Under the pieces are notes generated by a model, which was not told where the DNA came from, did no database searches, and saw nothing but the letters and a program-made list of their open reading frames with translations. The position numbers and the translations under genes are program-made. Shown here piece after piece: positions 44,447 to 56,392 of a stretch of DNA of 64,000 bases (within the stretch, counting starts at the first letter, position 1; every line of letters starts with the position of its first letter). This stretch comes from Phanerochaete sordida. Its lineage: Eukaryota > Basidiomycota > Agaricomycetes > Polyporales > Phanerochaetaceae. Location of the stretch: assembly GCA_019973155.2 (NCBI GenBank), contig BPQB01000115.1, positions 1-64,000 on the forward strand. The letters run 5' to 3'.

Positions 44447-45619
44447 TCTTGCACGTCCTCGCTCTTTTCGCTCGTTTCTTGTCAGAACTCGCTCACCACA
44501 CACATCTTGACATCTCAAACACAGTTCGCTTCCCACATATGTCGCAGTCTTGCTCTTGCTATCGGTCTGTCTCTTGATTCGCTCTTTACCAAACATCTTG
44601 TGTAGTATCTTGCTGGTCTTGTCGTATTTGCCTTGTTCTTGTCTTGCTCGTCTTCTTTCTTGCGGCTCGCTGCACAGCTAATGATCACAACTGCTCATAA
44701 AGCACTGATTTATTCGAAAACACGGTAGTGAAATCGGCTTGGGAGCGACGGCTCCATTTAGCACTTCACCGAGACCAAGATGAAGAAGAGAAGGTGACAC
44801 GGTACGTTTGCGAGCACCAAAGGCTCTTTTCGCGTGTCTGAGAAGTGGTTAGGAGCGACGATTTTACACGCGTCATCGCTAAGCGAGCGCACCGGACAAT
44901 ACGAGTGTGCTCACTTCGCTCTTGCGCGATCTTTCTCCTAGATGAGGAACGACGGGGACGTATGAGAGGAGAGCGAACGGATACGAGCGTGCTGCGAGGG
45001 GCGTGTGACGAGCCAACGACGGCGGAGAGAAAGAGGACGCGACGACGAACACGTCGGGAGCGCGCCCATCACAGCCTGCCCTAAACTCACGCGCGAAGCG
45101 CGACTAATTAGGCAACGCGACGCGCTCGTCGCCGCTGGACGAATAGTGCAGTCACTGAACGGCTAGGGAAGAAGGGAGGATCAGGGAATGAAAACCGGTA
45201 TAGCCATGATATGAAAGGGCTGTCTTGCGCCAAGCCGCCGAGCAAACTAGTGCTCACTGCGCCTTCTCATCTGAGTACTCCTTCTCCTGTTCGATAAGAG
45301 ATTCTGACCACAGAGGGGAAGCGAGGTCTACCATTCAATATTAAATATTCAATATCTATGCTCTCTGCCATTCGCGACAAGTTGCGAATTTTATCCGCAC
45401 TCGTCGATGTCGCGGCTCGCTGAAGATTGTCGCCAGCTCTGATTGGCTGGCCGCTCGTAATGTCGCTTACGTTCAGGATCATTTCCTGCTTGGGATGTTT
45501 TCGACCGCGAACTTGTCCCGACTTTATTACCGCCTTCCGCTTCCCTGCGTGCCGTACTCCTCGAGGCATCCACGCCGCAGAACCCCATATATACCACACC
45601 CCTCCGAGCGCTCTCCGCC
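44447..45619. other. Intergenic, 1.17 kb, upstream of the NOP6-like gene
   Basis: No gene supported. The part 45330-45360 is A/T-rich with ATTCAATAT repeated. TATATA at 45588-45593 lies about 30 bp before the next start codon. Open frames on both strands show no protein-like features. Confidence 0.4.
45588..45593 (+). promoter_or_regulatory. TATATA close to the NOP6-like start
   Basis: TATATA only 27-32 bp before the ATG at 45620. If used as a TATA box the 5' leader would be very short, so it may be incidental. Confidence 0.3.
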
Positions 45620-46733
45620 ATGCCCGACGAGGCGAAGCTCACGAAAAAGCAGAAGAAGGCCCTCGCGTTCCGCGAGCGCAAAGGCAAGGGCAAGGCAAAG
45701 GCGACCGAGGACGACCTCGACAACGATGTCCCTGTCATGGAAGATCAGGATGCTGCTGAGGCTGCCCCGGAGCCTGCTAGTGTGGCTCGTGCGGTGGCAG
45801 GTGAGCGTACGGCTCAGGGCCGTGCGCCGGCGGTGGAAGGAAAGAAGCGCAAGCGCGACGCAGACGGGCCTGAGCACGATGGGGAGGCGGCCAAACCGAA
45901 GAAACGGAAGAAGCCCGCTGAGCCTGCTGGGGATGCCGTGGCGAAGGCAGAGGACGGAGAGGCAGTGGAAAAGAAGGCAGCAGACAGCAAGACCAAGAAG
46001 GACAAGCCACAGCGGTTTATTCTCTTCGTCGGTATGTTGGGCCTCACGAGAATAGGAAGACGTAACTAAGAACTGACTGCTTCCAGGCAATCTGAAATAT
46101 TCCACGTCGAAGGAAGCTATACAAGCACACTTCGCGCAATGTGGTGAGTGCATGTACTGCCGTTGCTCGAAGCCGTGGTCTGAACAGCCGCTGCAGAACC
46201 TCCACCAACCGTCCGTCTCATGGCACCAAAACCTTCAGCCCCAGGCAAACCCACACACAAATCCAAGGGCTTCGCCTTCTTGGAGTTCACTGAAAAGAGC
46301 GGCCTTCAGCAGGCCTTGAAACTGCACCAGTCCCAGCTCGAGGGCCGTATGATCAACGTTGAGCTGACCGCAGGAGGCGGAGGCAAGAGCGATGCTCGGT
46401 TAGCGAAGGTCAGGGAGCGGAACAAGGAGCTGCACGAGCAGAGGGTGCGTCGCTGATCTATCGCCGTGTGCCGCGGAATGCTCATCGTATTGTTAGAAAA
46501 AGAAGCTGGAGAAGGGCAAGCGGAAGAAGGGCGCGGACACGGAGCCCAGTCTGGTTGACCTGGAGAGGCCGCAACGCTACTCGGCGACCTCCGGTGTCGC
46601 GCAGGCCCCAAGCAAGAAGCGTACCTGGTCCGTACCTGAAGAGGGTGACGACGAGCCGAAGAAGAAGAAGAGGGGTACGAAGAAGCCGTCAAAACCATTC
46701 GGTACAGGCGTGAACGCCATCCCAGTCGGCTGA
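45620..46733 (+). CDS. NOP6: NOP6-like nucleolar RRM protein, 317 aa
   Basis: Exons 45620-46031, 46087-46143, 46197-46444 and 46497-46733. The N-terminal 130 residues are Lys/Glu/Ala-rich with several basic clusters (KKRKKPAEPAG) that act as nuclear or nucleolar signals. A single RRM follows: RNP2-like FILFVGNLKYSTS at residues about 133-145 and RNP1-like SKGFAFLEF about 60 residues later. The C-terminus is again basic (KKKLEKGKRKKGAD, PKKKKRGTKKPSK). This layout is that of Nop6 and related factors of early 40S ribosome assembly. The RRM spans three exons, as intron positions in such genes often do. The stop is 134 bp from that of SED5. Confidence 0.8.
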
Positions 46734-46867
46734 AGGCTCTGTGGATTCGGATTGGTACGGAAGGGTATAGATTGCATACCATGACATTAGGCTCCAGACA
46801 CATAAAGTATGCATGTCCATATCCTAAACGCGGGCTCTAAATGAAACTGACATGACCCAGTCATGGC

Positions 46868-48223
46868 TTACGATACTAGAATAAAAATGAGGAACTGCAC
46901 CCGGTGGTCAGTGGGGTTCGCGTACTGAACAGGCAGTTTACTCACGAAGACAATCAGCACCCCAAATACCTTCAGCATAAGCCACCGGTTGCTTGATATG
47001 CTCGCGTAGTACTTCAGCAGCTCCCGCTGCGCCCCGCTCACGTTCGACGCAATGTCCACCGTGTCTGCATCGATTCGTTGCACCGTCTCCCGCTGCTCCG
47101 CGACCATCTGCGCTAGCTGAGTGAAGATCTGGCCGAGCTCCGCGATCGTCGACTCAATGGACTCGATTGCCGTCGACCGAGATTGGATGTACGAGTCCTG
47201 CTAGGGTTTAATACCACGGTCTCACAGCGGCGCAAGTGCCGTGCGCTCACCTGCTGCTCAACGAGCTGCATCTGCATGAAAGCATCGCCGTTGTGGGCTG
47301 CAGAGCCTTCCTCGGCCGCTCCGAGATCTAGCGCAAGAATATCGCCGTTGCTCGGAGTCGAAGCCCGGCTCTTGCCCTTGGGGTCGAAGCGTGGGACTCC
47401 AAGCGCAGAGCCGTCGCCCATGGGGTCGTGTCTCTGCGTGTTCCCGAATAGCACAGAACCTACGGAGTGGCAGTATAATGAGCACAGCGTTTCTCAGCGC
47501 ACGGCTTGACGACCTCACTTGATGGAGCCTGGCTTGCTGCGGCTGACGTGGAGTGCATGAATTGCTCTGTGCGGTCCTTCGACTCTTTCATGTTCTGCAG
47601 GGCGAGAGTTGGTTGCTACGCCGCGTAGCGGATATAGAGCGACGTACTTGTGTTCGAATCTCCAAGACGTCCTTGAACGCCATGCTGATGTCCGCAAGTC
47701 TGCTCTGCAGCAACATGACGACATTTTGCTGGTGCTCTTCTACGAGCTTCGCTTCGTGCGACTTGGTGCCGCCTTGTGAGTTGCGCTGCTTGACGTAGGA
47801 CTGGAGGGACGCTATCTGCTTGTTGAGGTTCGCAATGTCCTGTTTGATGATATATGTGAGCTCCTGCGAAGGCGGTCAGACGATGTGCAAGCTGGATGTC
47901 TGATAGCCCCTGGCGTACGCTGATCTCAACTGGCCGGTCGTCGAAGAGGGTCTTGCGCTTTGCAACTGTTGCTACTTAGCGAACACTACGCGCCGGGCGT
48001 GGTAAAGACACGTACGCTGAGCCAGTTTGCCCAACTTGATAGTCGTGCTGCTAATGTCTCTGGCTATAGCAGTCCCCATTCGCGTGAACTCCGACTTCGT
48101 GCTCCCATCCTTCGCCTGCAGCAGCAGCCGCTGCTTGGCCTCTGACCTGGCGGGCAGAGACGAGCGGTTTCGTATTGATTCTACGCAGGCGCGGAACTCG
48201 TTGGTACGGTCTTGCACGGGCAT
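46868..48223 (-). CDS. SED5: Sed5/syntaxin-5 family Golgi Qa-SNARE, 345 aa, seven exons
   Basis: Exons 48223-48016, 47965-47919, 47863-47648, 47594-47519, 47459-47251, 47200-46946 and 46894-46868. The N-terminus MPVQDRTNEFRACVESI contains DRTxEF, the peptide by which Sed5 binds the SM protein Sly1. LAKRKTLFDDRPVEISELTY starts the Habc bundle. The SNARE motif near the C-terminus runs from RSTAIESIESTIAELGQIF through VAEQRETVQRIDADTVDIAS, with Gln at the ionic layer. It is followed by a tail anchor (LKVFGVLIVFFLIFILVS) completed by the tiny last exon. Sed5 drives ER-Golgi and intra-Golgi fusion. It shares a 303-bp promoter with GPD1. Confidence 0.95.
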
Positions 48224-48526
48224 GCTGGGTCGTGTCTGGGGTTCTTCGTGCACAGGATAATCGTTCAATACAGGTGATAGGGTGACAACAGAGGTATGGA
48301 GTACAGTCCGACGGAGAGGTAGGTCGCAAGTGCCTGGGAGGTCGGGCGCCAAGCGCGAAGCGCAGGCCCCCGGCGCCAAACAAAGCTCCACGTGGCGGGG
48401 CCTGTACCTGAGCTGTGCGCCCGCCGTCAGCGCGTCCCGACGTTTAATTATCACCCTAGCTTGTTCCCGAGCTGTGACGTCCGAGCCAGCACCTCTGTCG
48501 ACTTTGCACCTGCGCATGGCTTCCGC
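48224..48526. promoter_or_regulatory. Divergent promoter of SED5 and GPD1 with CACGTG at 48389-48394
   Basis: A 303-bp stretch between opposite start codons. A CACGTG palindrome lies near its middle. No TATA box is seen on either side. Confidence 0.5.
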
Positions 48527-50194
48527 ATGAAAACCTCGAGGCTCCTGACGAACCCCTTTAAAGGCGTTCGACGCGTTCCCCAACTGTCAGGAAAAAGACT
48601 GCTCCCCAACGCACGTGTAATTGCCAACAAAACCGGCGTTCTGTCCTCTCCTTGCACCCAGATTCGCTCCTTTGCTACGCGCTACGTCAAGCCCTCCAAC
48701 TTTCCAATGACTGAGGCCAGGAAGTCTCCCGAACACCCCGCGAAGGTGCTCGTCTTTGGCGCAGGCAACTTTGGCAGCTGTCTGGCAGACCACCTCGGAG
48801 ACTCTGCACACGATGTCTTTATGTGGTCGCGTTCCGCAAGGCTAGTAGAGCATTTCAACACCCACCATCGGAATCCGGACTTTCTTAAGGACCACGAATT
48901 CCCTGCATGCATCAAGGCTGTTGGCCCAGAGTTTCCGTCCGCCGAGCTCGTCCGGACCATGGACGTGCTACTCTTCGCCATACCCACGCAGGGCGTAAGG
49001 TAAGTTCATTCCGGTGTCTTTCGGAGGGTCGTCTGATGACGGTTTACGTCCTGTCCCAGAGAAACCCTTACTGCGTTGAAGCCCACTCTGGATATGGACA
49101 ATCTTCCGCTTCTCATATTTGTCAACAAGGGTATCGAGATTGGCACCCATGCTCTCACGCTCGACATCATACTAGACACTTGTGGTCCTGAGGTGGCAAA
49201 GGTCGCCACTTTCCTCGTGAGTGACACGGCAGCTCCCAGATTCTGCGTGGTCTCACCGCGGCATGTGCAACAGTCCGGACCATCGTTTGCGAAAGAAAGT
49301 GAGGGTGTCGCCTGTGTTCGAGAAGCCGGCTGACTTTTCCCAGTCGTCAGAAGACAGCCAACCTCTGTCTCCATCGCGTCTCTATCTCCCGAGCATGCGG
49401 AGCGGGCGTCCGATGTCTTCCATCAGCCTTGGTTCCGCTGGTACGGATGCCGTCTATACATGTGCTAGTAGTCTGCTGACGCCCGGACATAGCTATACCT
49501 TGGACGATCCCATTGGAGTCGAACTTGCTGGTGCCCTGAAGAACGTGTATGCCATTGCATCAGGCATTGCAGACGGGCTTGGCTTCGAGAACAATACGCG
49601 GGCCAGTGCGCGACACCCTCTTTTTTCGCATTCCGTTTATTTGACCGAGACATTCTGCTAGTGCTGATAACCAGAGGGCTGGCGGAGATGACACGGATAG
49701 GTACCACCTACGGAGCCAATCCTCTGACCTTCCTATCTCTCGCCGGCGTCGGAGATCTCTTCTTGACGTGCAGCTCGTCGACGAGTCGCAACTATACCGT
49801 TGGCCACAGGCTGGGCAAGGGCGAGCAGCTGCAGGACATCATTGACACCTTGGGCAGCGTCGCCGAGGGCGTGTCTACTGCCAAGGGCCTGAAAGAGGTC
49901 ATTGACGAGTTGGGCGTCAGTGCACCCATCGCGGCCGCGGTACGTCGCACGCGTCGGGGGCCGGTTTATGATGTAACTGACGTTGCGGCGGGTGACAGGT
50001 TTACGAGGTGCTGTACGAAGGTATGATACGCCCTATTACGCGTAGGAGAGGCCCGCTGATGGACTGCTCCAGGCAAGGTCGTGGCTGAGCGGGCGAAAGA
50101 GCTGATGTCGCTGCCGCCGATGCAGGAGCTGGAGCTGCCGTGCGCGGGGAAAAAGGCGAAGATACTGATGCGCAAGCTGGGGATAGCAGAGTAG
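48527..50194 (+). CDS. GPD1: NAD-dependent glycerol-3-phosphate dehydrogenase, 428 aa, eight exons
   Basis: Exons 48527-48999, 49060-49216, 49274-49298, 49344-49440, 49493-49605, 49662-49939, 49999-50020 and 50073-50194. Two exons are under 30 nt. The core begins [18 protein letters not shown] with the GxGxxG NAD site. [30 protein letters not shown] and the catalytic-lysine segment [16 protein letters not shown] follow, then [15 protein letters not shown] and [11 protein letters not shown]. The enzyme reduces dihydroxyacetone phosphate to glycerol-3-phosphate for lipids, redox balance and osmolyte glycerol. The first 60 residues are basic and Ser/Leu-rich, like a targeting peptide. A second in-frame Met at 48707 (MTEARK) would make a cytosolic form. 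Confidence 0.93.
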
Positions 50195-50555
50195 GACCTC
50201 GCTGTACATACATAGAGCTGGAATTATCACGGACGGACGGCGAGCGTGGTCGTGCGCGGGGCGCGGAAGCAGACGGCTCTGGAGGCTGCCCAATCGGGGT
50301 GATTATCGCGCTTTCGATCGGGCGCTCGGGGTATACACGGTGGTGTGGGTGCGGAGGCGCCCGCCAACTGCCGAAAATTTCGTGGCTGCCGCTGTGGCCA
50401 GCGCGAGCGGTCCCTTTGGCCGACCGCACATCCTCTCCTAACCTCTCCTCCAACCAAAACGTCCCGAGGTCAGCCTCATACGCAGCTCCCGGCCGCTCCC
50501 CCGCTTGACCCCCGTATTTTCCAGTTATTTCTTGGTGTGCTGCTCCTCTCATATC
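50195..50555. other. Intergenic, GPD1 3' flank and next promoter
   Basis: No gene seen. The last 120 bp before the next start are C/T-rich on the plus strand. No other element stands out. Confidence 0.4.
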
Positions 50556-52745
50556 ATGGTCTCTGCTCTCTGGAAGGCTTCGGCGGACGGCAATGTTGCT
50601 CAGGTCACGGAACTCCTGAGCGAGGGCTCGCAGGTTGATCTGGAAATCAAAGGTGCGTCTGCGCATCGCTCTCATCTTTTTGCCAGCCCGCAGCCGTGCA
50701 AAGTCGCGTCGCGGTCACTAACACGCTGCGCCGCAGATCAAGCTGGGGTAACGCCGCTCATCGGCGCCGTCAAGAACGGTCACTTCCACGTCGTGCGCCT
50801 TCTGCTCGACAAAGGTACGCGCCAAGAACCCTTCTCTTTCCGTCTGTTTACTCACCCCGTCGCCACCGTATGTCCCCTATATAGGTGCTGACCCTACCAA
50901 CCCCTCCGCTCAAGGCCCTCCAGAGCAGCACACCTCGGACCCAGCCATCCTCGAACTTCTCTCAGCGGCGAAGGCCAAAATGACGATCCAGACAGCTCCT
51001 GGAGAACAAGTCTACCCCCATGATCCCTCGGGTGACGCTGCAAAGGCCTACTACCCTCCGCCTGGCCCCTACTACTACCCCATGCCGCCTCCTATGATGC
51101 CAGAGGGGGTTGCGTACTACCCTCCGCCTCCGCCGCCACCTCACATGTCTGATCACCCGGGAGTGCCCAACCTCCCCCCTCCGGAGATTGCGCGCATGAT
51201 CCCTTGCAGGTACTTCCCGGCATGCCGGTATGGAACGTCCTGCATGTTCCTTCACCCGCAGGGCCCCTACCTGCAAGGCCCACTGCCTCCGCCAGCCCAA
51301 TATCCCGCTCCTTACGACCCCATGAACCCGACACCGTACCCTTACTACCCTGTACCACCACCTTCGTTCCAGTCCTCTCCGAACGGCGCGCCTATGCCCA
51401 CCGTTTCACCCACCCTTCCAACCAGCGTCCCCCCTTCCGCGCCTCCTCCTCCAATGACTCACTCGCGTGCAAACTCTGAGCTCGCGCCTCCTGTCCAGCC
51501 AGGGTACCCTCCTGCCGGGCCTCCTATGCCCTACGGCGTTGTGCCTCCGCCATACGCGCATGGCGGCCCCGTGCCGATCCCCATGCCACAGCACTCTCCG
51601 ATGCACTCGCCGCAACAAGCGATGTACCCATCAACGTCTCCCGGTGCGATGATCCCTGGACCTTCGCAGTACCCTCCCCAGGGCATGGTCCCGCACCCGT
51701 ACCCGCCGCAGGGTATCCCCAACGGGCATCAGCACGACCCTACTACATCACCGAAGTCACCGCTGCAACACGCGCAGCCTGATGGGTACGGACCTGGACA
51801 CAGAGATGGCTATGGGCATCAAAGGCGCGGCAGTGTGCGTCGTCCGTCGTTCGGCATCAGCCGCAAGCCTCCTTGCTTGTTTTTCCCGGCTGGTCGGTGT
51901 AAGAATGGGTACGTGGACTAGTCGTGCCTGATTATACGCGGTCGCTGACGACGCTTTGCTCTACAGCGACGACTGCCGCTTCCCGCATGTGCTCGACGGC
52001 GCAGTGCCGCCTCCGCAGCACTTTGCTCCTCGCAACGGGCACCGTCCCAGGCCTTCGTTTCACGCCAATGGTGTGACAGGCCTCGAAGACAAATTTGCGA
52101 CCTTGTCCACACAAGATGTATGAGAGCTGTGCTGTCATACCATCCAATGTTCTAATATCTTATGTAGAATGAGCAAAACCTTGGCCAGACTGTTGCCAAT
52201 GGTGTCAACGGTGTTAACGGCGGGCACATAAGCAACGGTTCGAGCCGCTCTCAGTCAACAGACCCCGGCAACCGTGGTCGTAGCAGCTCAGGCTTCAGGC
52301 CCAGCAACGGGTTCAACAACGGGTATCGCAACGACAAGAAACACGCTGCTCCTGCTAAGCCCCAGAGAGTCCCCAGCGCTGATGAGTTTCCCGTGCTCGG
52401 AGGAGCGTCCACGCCGCCTCTCCGTAGCCCGGGCTCGGCGTCTGGCTGGACTGGTCTGACGGCTGCCCAGGTCCTCCAGGCGCCGGCACCGAAGAGGGAT
52501 AGCCAGCCTGGCACCCGCGGCACCAGCCCTGCCCCCACCAACGACCGTCCCAGCCAATCTGCCAAGGTCTGTTCGTTATGCTGCTCATCGCCGTCGGCTA
52601 TTTAATTAACATGTGGTTTTAGGATGACCAAAAGACGGAAGGATCCGGCATCACCAGTCCTGCCCCCTCCGCCACCAAGCTCCCCATCTCCTTCGCTGCC
52701 GTTGCCGCGCCGGAAGCGGTAAAAGAGGTCGCCATTGCGGCCTAA
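50556..52745 (+). CDS. Ankyrin-repeat and CCCH zinc-finger protein, 623 aa
   Basis: Exons 50556-50652, 50737-50814, 50885-51908, 51967-52117, 52168-52566 and 52623-52745. Residues 1-65 form about two ankyrin repeats (VSALWKASADGNVAQVTELL; GVTPLIGAVKNGHFHVVRLL). Two zinc fingers follow: CRYFPACRYGTSCMFLH (residues 166-182, C-x5-C-x5-C-x3-H) and CLFFPAGRCKNGDDCRFPH (389-407, C-x7-C-x5-C-x3-H). Between and after them lies long Pro/Tyr-rich disordered sequence. The C-terminal part contains PSADEFPVLGG, a motif common in RNA-binding regulators. CCCH pairs usually bind AU-rich or poly(A) RNA, so a post-transcriptional role is inferred. The first two introns (84, 70 nt) are longer than the local norm. 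Confidence 0.88.
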
Positions 52746-53330
52746 GCCCTCCACTCCACGCATCCTGCGCTTTTGCAGTCCTCTGTGTCTTCGCGTTCTG
52801 TCTTTGCATCCCTGATTTCTTCCCAATCTCGGGTTTCAAGGTGTATTTTTGCTCTCAGTGTTTCCATCTTCAGTTCCCGGCCATGGGGGCCAGCGTATCA
52901 TCTGCTGCTCGTTACTACTGTACACATCTCTGGACGCTCTCCACTCCGCCCTCACTGCATTCCTCGCTTTCATACTCCTGCATCCTGTGCGCATTTGTCA
53001 CTTCTCCACCGACAACGTGATCGCGGTTCATCGTCACATCCACCCTCCGCTTGAACCTGCTCTTGCCAAAAGTACTCGCACTGCACGCTCTGCTATATCT
53101 TCATCTTCATCTTCGCTCCCTCGTGTCTCCCTATTCATGTGCCACGGCTGTTAGATTCTTTCTGTCTCTCTTTTGTTTATATGCTCGGAGACGAGTCGTA
53201 TTTACTTGGCTGCAGATTCATATAAGCTACAGTGTAGTATATATATACAGATCTCTCATGTTACATGTCTATATTCCCGACTGGACCTTTCCCCCTCCTG
53301 CCTGAGCACACTATGGAACTGCTGCTCGCC
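52746..53330. other. Intergenic between convergent genes
   Basis: No gene supported. The stretch is T- and C-rich on the plus strand and includes A/T-rich parts (53210-53270). It should hold the 3' UTRs of the ankyrin/CCCH gene and of GARS-AIRS. Confidence 0.4.
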
Positions 53331-56155
53331 TCACGCGTGCCACTTGTCGAGGTTGAGCATCTGAACGCCAGGCTCCGCGGTGACTTCGCCGATGCGGAAG
53401 ACCTGCTCGCCCGCGGCCGCGAGCTTTTCGGTCACGGCGCCGACCTTGTCCTGCGCGACGATGAGGACCATGCCGATGCCGTTGTTGAACGTGCGCGCCA
53501 TCTCGAGCGGCTCGACGCCGCCGTGCTGCATGATGAAGCGGAACACAGGCGGGAGCGGCCACGCGGCGGCGTCGACGGTGCAGCCGGTGTCCTTGGGAAG
53601 CACGCGCGGGATGTTCTCCGTGAAGCCACCGCCGGTGATGTGCGACATGCCCTTCACGAGGCCGGCCTGCACGAGCGGGAGCAGCGCGCGGATGTAGATC
53701 TTCGTCGGCGCGAGCAGCGCGTGCCCGAGCGACGCGGCGGGCGCCCACGGGCACGCGCTCGCCCACGTCAGCCCCGAGCGCGCGACGACCTTGCGCACGA
53801 GCGAGAAGCCGTTGCTGTGCACGCCCGACGACGGCAGCCCGAGCAGCACGTCGCCCGGCGCGATGTCGGGCGTCGGCAGGATCAGCGCGCGCTCGACCGC
53901 GCCGACGGCGAAGCCCGCGAGGTCGTAGTCGCCTGCGCGCAACGTCAGCGGTGTGCGATGTGCGGCGGGCGGCGTGCGCACCTTCGTGGTACATCCCCGG
54001 CATCTCCGCGGTCTCGCCGCCGATGAGCGCGCAGCCCGCGAGCTTGCAGCCCTCGGCGATGCCCTTGACCACGGTCGCGGCCTGCGCGACGTCGAGCTTG
54101 CTGCAGGCGAAGTAGTCGAGGAAGTAGAGCGGCTCCGCGCCCTGCACGATCAGGTCGTTCACGGACATCGCGACGAGGTCGATGCCTGCGCCGCAGCGCC
54201 GCAGTCAGCCTGGGGTCCCGCGCAGCGGGCGACATGACGCACCGACAAAGTCGTGGATGCCGGTCTCGATCGCGACCTTGAGCTTCGTGCCCACGCCGTC
54301 GGTCCCGCTGACGAGCACGGGGTCCGTGTAGCCCGTCGCCTTGAGATCGAAGACGCCGCCGAAACCGCCGATCTCGGCGTCCGCGCCCGAGCGACGCGTC
54401 GCGCGCACGTAAGGCTTGATCGTGTCCACGAGCGAGTTGCCCGCGTCGACGTCCACGCCGGCCTGCGCGTACGTGAGCTTCGGCGCCGAAGTGCTCGCTT
54501 GCAGTGCGCTAGAAGGGCATTTCTTAGCAACGCTCGCGTGTGAAATGGTGAAGACGTACCGGTGCGCAATGTCGCGACGGAAGGTCTTGCCCTCGAATTC
54601 AATTTTGTCGACGCCAGAGTAGGCGGCGTCGAGGGCACCCTTAAGAGTGGAAGCGTACGCAGAGACCGCAATGACGCGTCCTCCGGACGTGACAACGTCC
54701 TCACCGGACGATACGGTGCCAGCGTGGAAGGCGACGGTATCTGCGTGCATACACCTTGGTATTTGAGTTGTAACTGAGGTGTATTTCGCACGTACCTTCG
54801 GGGAGCGCGCCCATGACCGTGATCTTCTTGCCCTTGGGGTAAGAGCCAGGGTAGCCTGCTGAGGCCAGGACGACTGCGACGGCAAAGCCGGGGCGAGTCT
54901 CGATGTGCACGGCGTCCAGCCGGCGCTCGACGCAGGCCTAACAAAATACTGAGTTTGCAGGGAGATCAAAATACGGCATGAATCTTACAAGGCAGACAGC
55001 AGCAAGATCTGTCTTCTCACTCAGGAGAAGCATGAGTGCCTCGGTCTCAGGGTCACCGAACCGGACGTTGTACTCCAGGACCTTCGGGCCGTCCGCGGTG
55101 AGCATGAACCCAGTGAAGAGCATGCCCAAGAAGGGGTACCCTGGATTGGGTGTTTAATTGAGTGTACGGACAGACGCGATTGGAGGGCATACCCTCTTTT
55201 CTCATTCCAGCGATCGTAGGCTGGAGAGACTCCTTCATGATACGTTCCATGATCTCCGGAGTCGCAATGGGAGCGGGTGCATAGGCACCCATGCCACCAG
55301 TGTTGGGCCCTGTATCGCCCTCACCGATGCGCTTGTGGTCCTGGGCAGCAGGCAGAGGCACGACAGTATAACCGTCAGAGAACGCGAGGACAGAGATTTC
55401 GGGACCAGTGAGGAGCTCCTCAATGACCACCTCGCTACCTGGCGTGACGGGGAAATATATGAATTGGGGAACACATATGTACATGGCAAGGTCGCGGACC
55501 TGCGGATCCAAACACGTTATCCACCATGATCTCCTTGAGACCGGCGATGGCCTCGTCTACGGTTTCCGGGATGAGGACGCCCTTGCCAGCAGCGAGGCCG
55601 CTCGCTTTGAGGACGACCTGGAAGCCGCAGGTCTTGACGTATGCCACGGCCTGCTCGTATTCCGCGGCAGCAAAGACGCGGAACTTGGCGGTGGGGATGT
55701 TGTGGCGCTCCATGAACGCTTTGGAGAACGCTTTGGAACCTTCCATGCGTGCGGCGAGCTGGCTAGGACCAAAGACAGGAATGCCGACTGTAGCGTGGTC
55801 AATACTGCAGGTCAGACGGACAAGGGTACAGAAAGGTCACCTTTGCGGAAGTGCTCCTCTACGCCATCCACGAGAGGCTGCTCCGGGCCAGGAAGAACAA
55901 AAGAAATCTAGTGACCATGTAAGCACGACGAAGCGGAGTCGCCAGATGCAAAATCACCTGTTCTTGGGTGGCAAACGCGACCAACTCCTGAAAGGTATTG
56001 TTGCCGACAGAGATGTTCTTGGTCTTGGGTACCTGGGAGGTGCCGCCATTGCCGGGACAGACGAAGATCTGGTCTACGAGAGCAGAGTGGGCGAGCTTCC
56101 AGGCGAGGGCATGCTCTCTGCCGCCGCTTCCGAGGAGCAGGATGCGGAGAGCCAT
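53331..56155 (-). CDS. ADE5,7: Bifunctional GARS-AIRS purine biosynthesis enzyme, 781 aa, ten exons
   Basis: Exons 56155-55958, 55907-55841, 55787-55500, 55438-55193, 55140-54989, 54937-54796, 54740-54560, 54508-54243, 54185-53982 and 53932-53331. The N-terminal half is phosphoribosylamine-glycine ligase: [33 protein letters not shown], an ATP-grasp segment [15 protein letters not shown], and [15 protein letters not shown]. The C-terminal half is AIR synthase: [53 protein letters not shown] and [15 protein letters not shown]. It catalyses steps 2 and 5 of de novo purine synthesis, as in yeast Ade5,7. No GART domain is fused. The AIRS half uses far more G/C-ending codons than the GARS half. 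Its stop is convergent with the ankyrin/CCCH gene. Confidence 0.95.
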
Positions 56156-56392
56156 GGCGGGGACGAGGGGAGAGGACGAAGGAGGGAATCAGTGGAGGAG
56201 AATAGTCGAAAAAATGAGAGCACGTGCTGGCCACGCGAGGTCAATGGAGCGGCGCGATCAATAGAGTGATGTCGGCCTGTGCCTACGGTCGTGCTCTGAA
56301 AACGTGTTGCACCTTCCATTCGCCCAGAACAGACGCTCCTTAACCCTCCATGCTCGCTCCCAGATAACCATCCTCCTCCTCCTCGCCCTCGC
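56156..56392. promoter_or_regulatory. Divergent promoter with palindrome AGCACGTGCT at 56219-56228
   Basis: A 237-bp stretch between GARS-AIRS (-) and the large Ser/Pro-rich gene (+). It contains a perfect 10-bp palindrome with a CACGTG core, about 65 bp before the purine gene start. No TATA box is found. Confidence 0.5.

Noticed and set aside
53265..54026. 253-codon plus-strand frame rich in Arg/Glu/Asp/His
   Set aside because: Antisense shadow of the AIR synthase domain caused by strong GC3.
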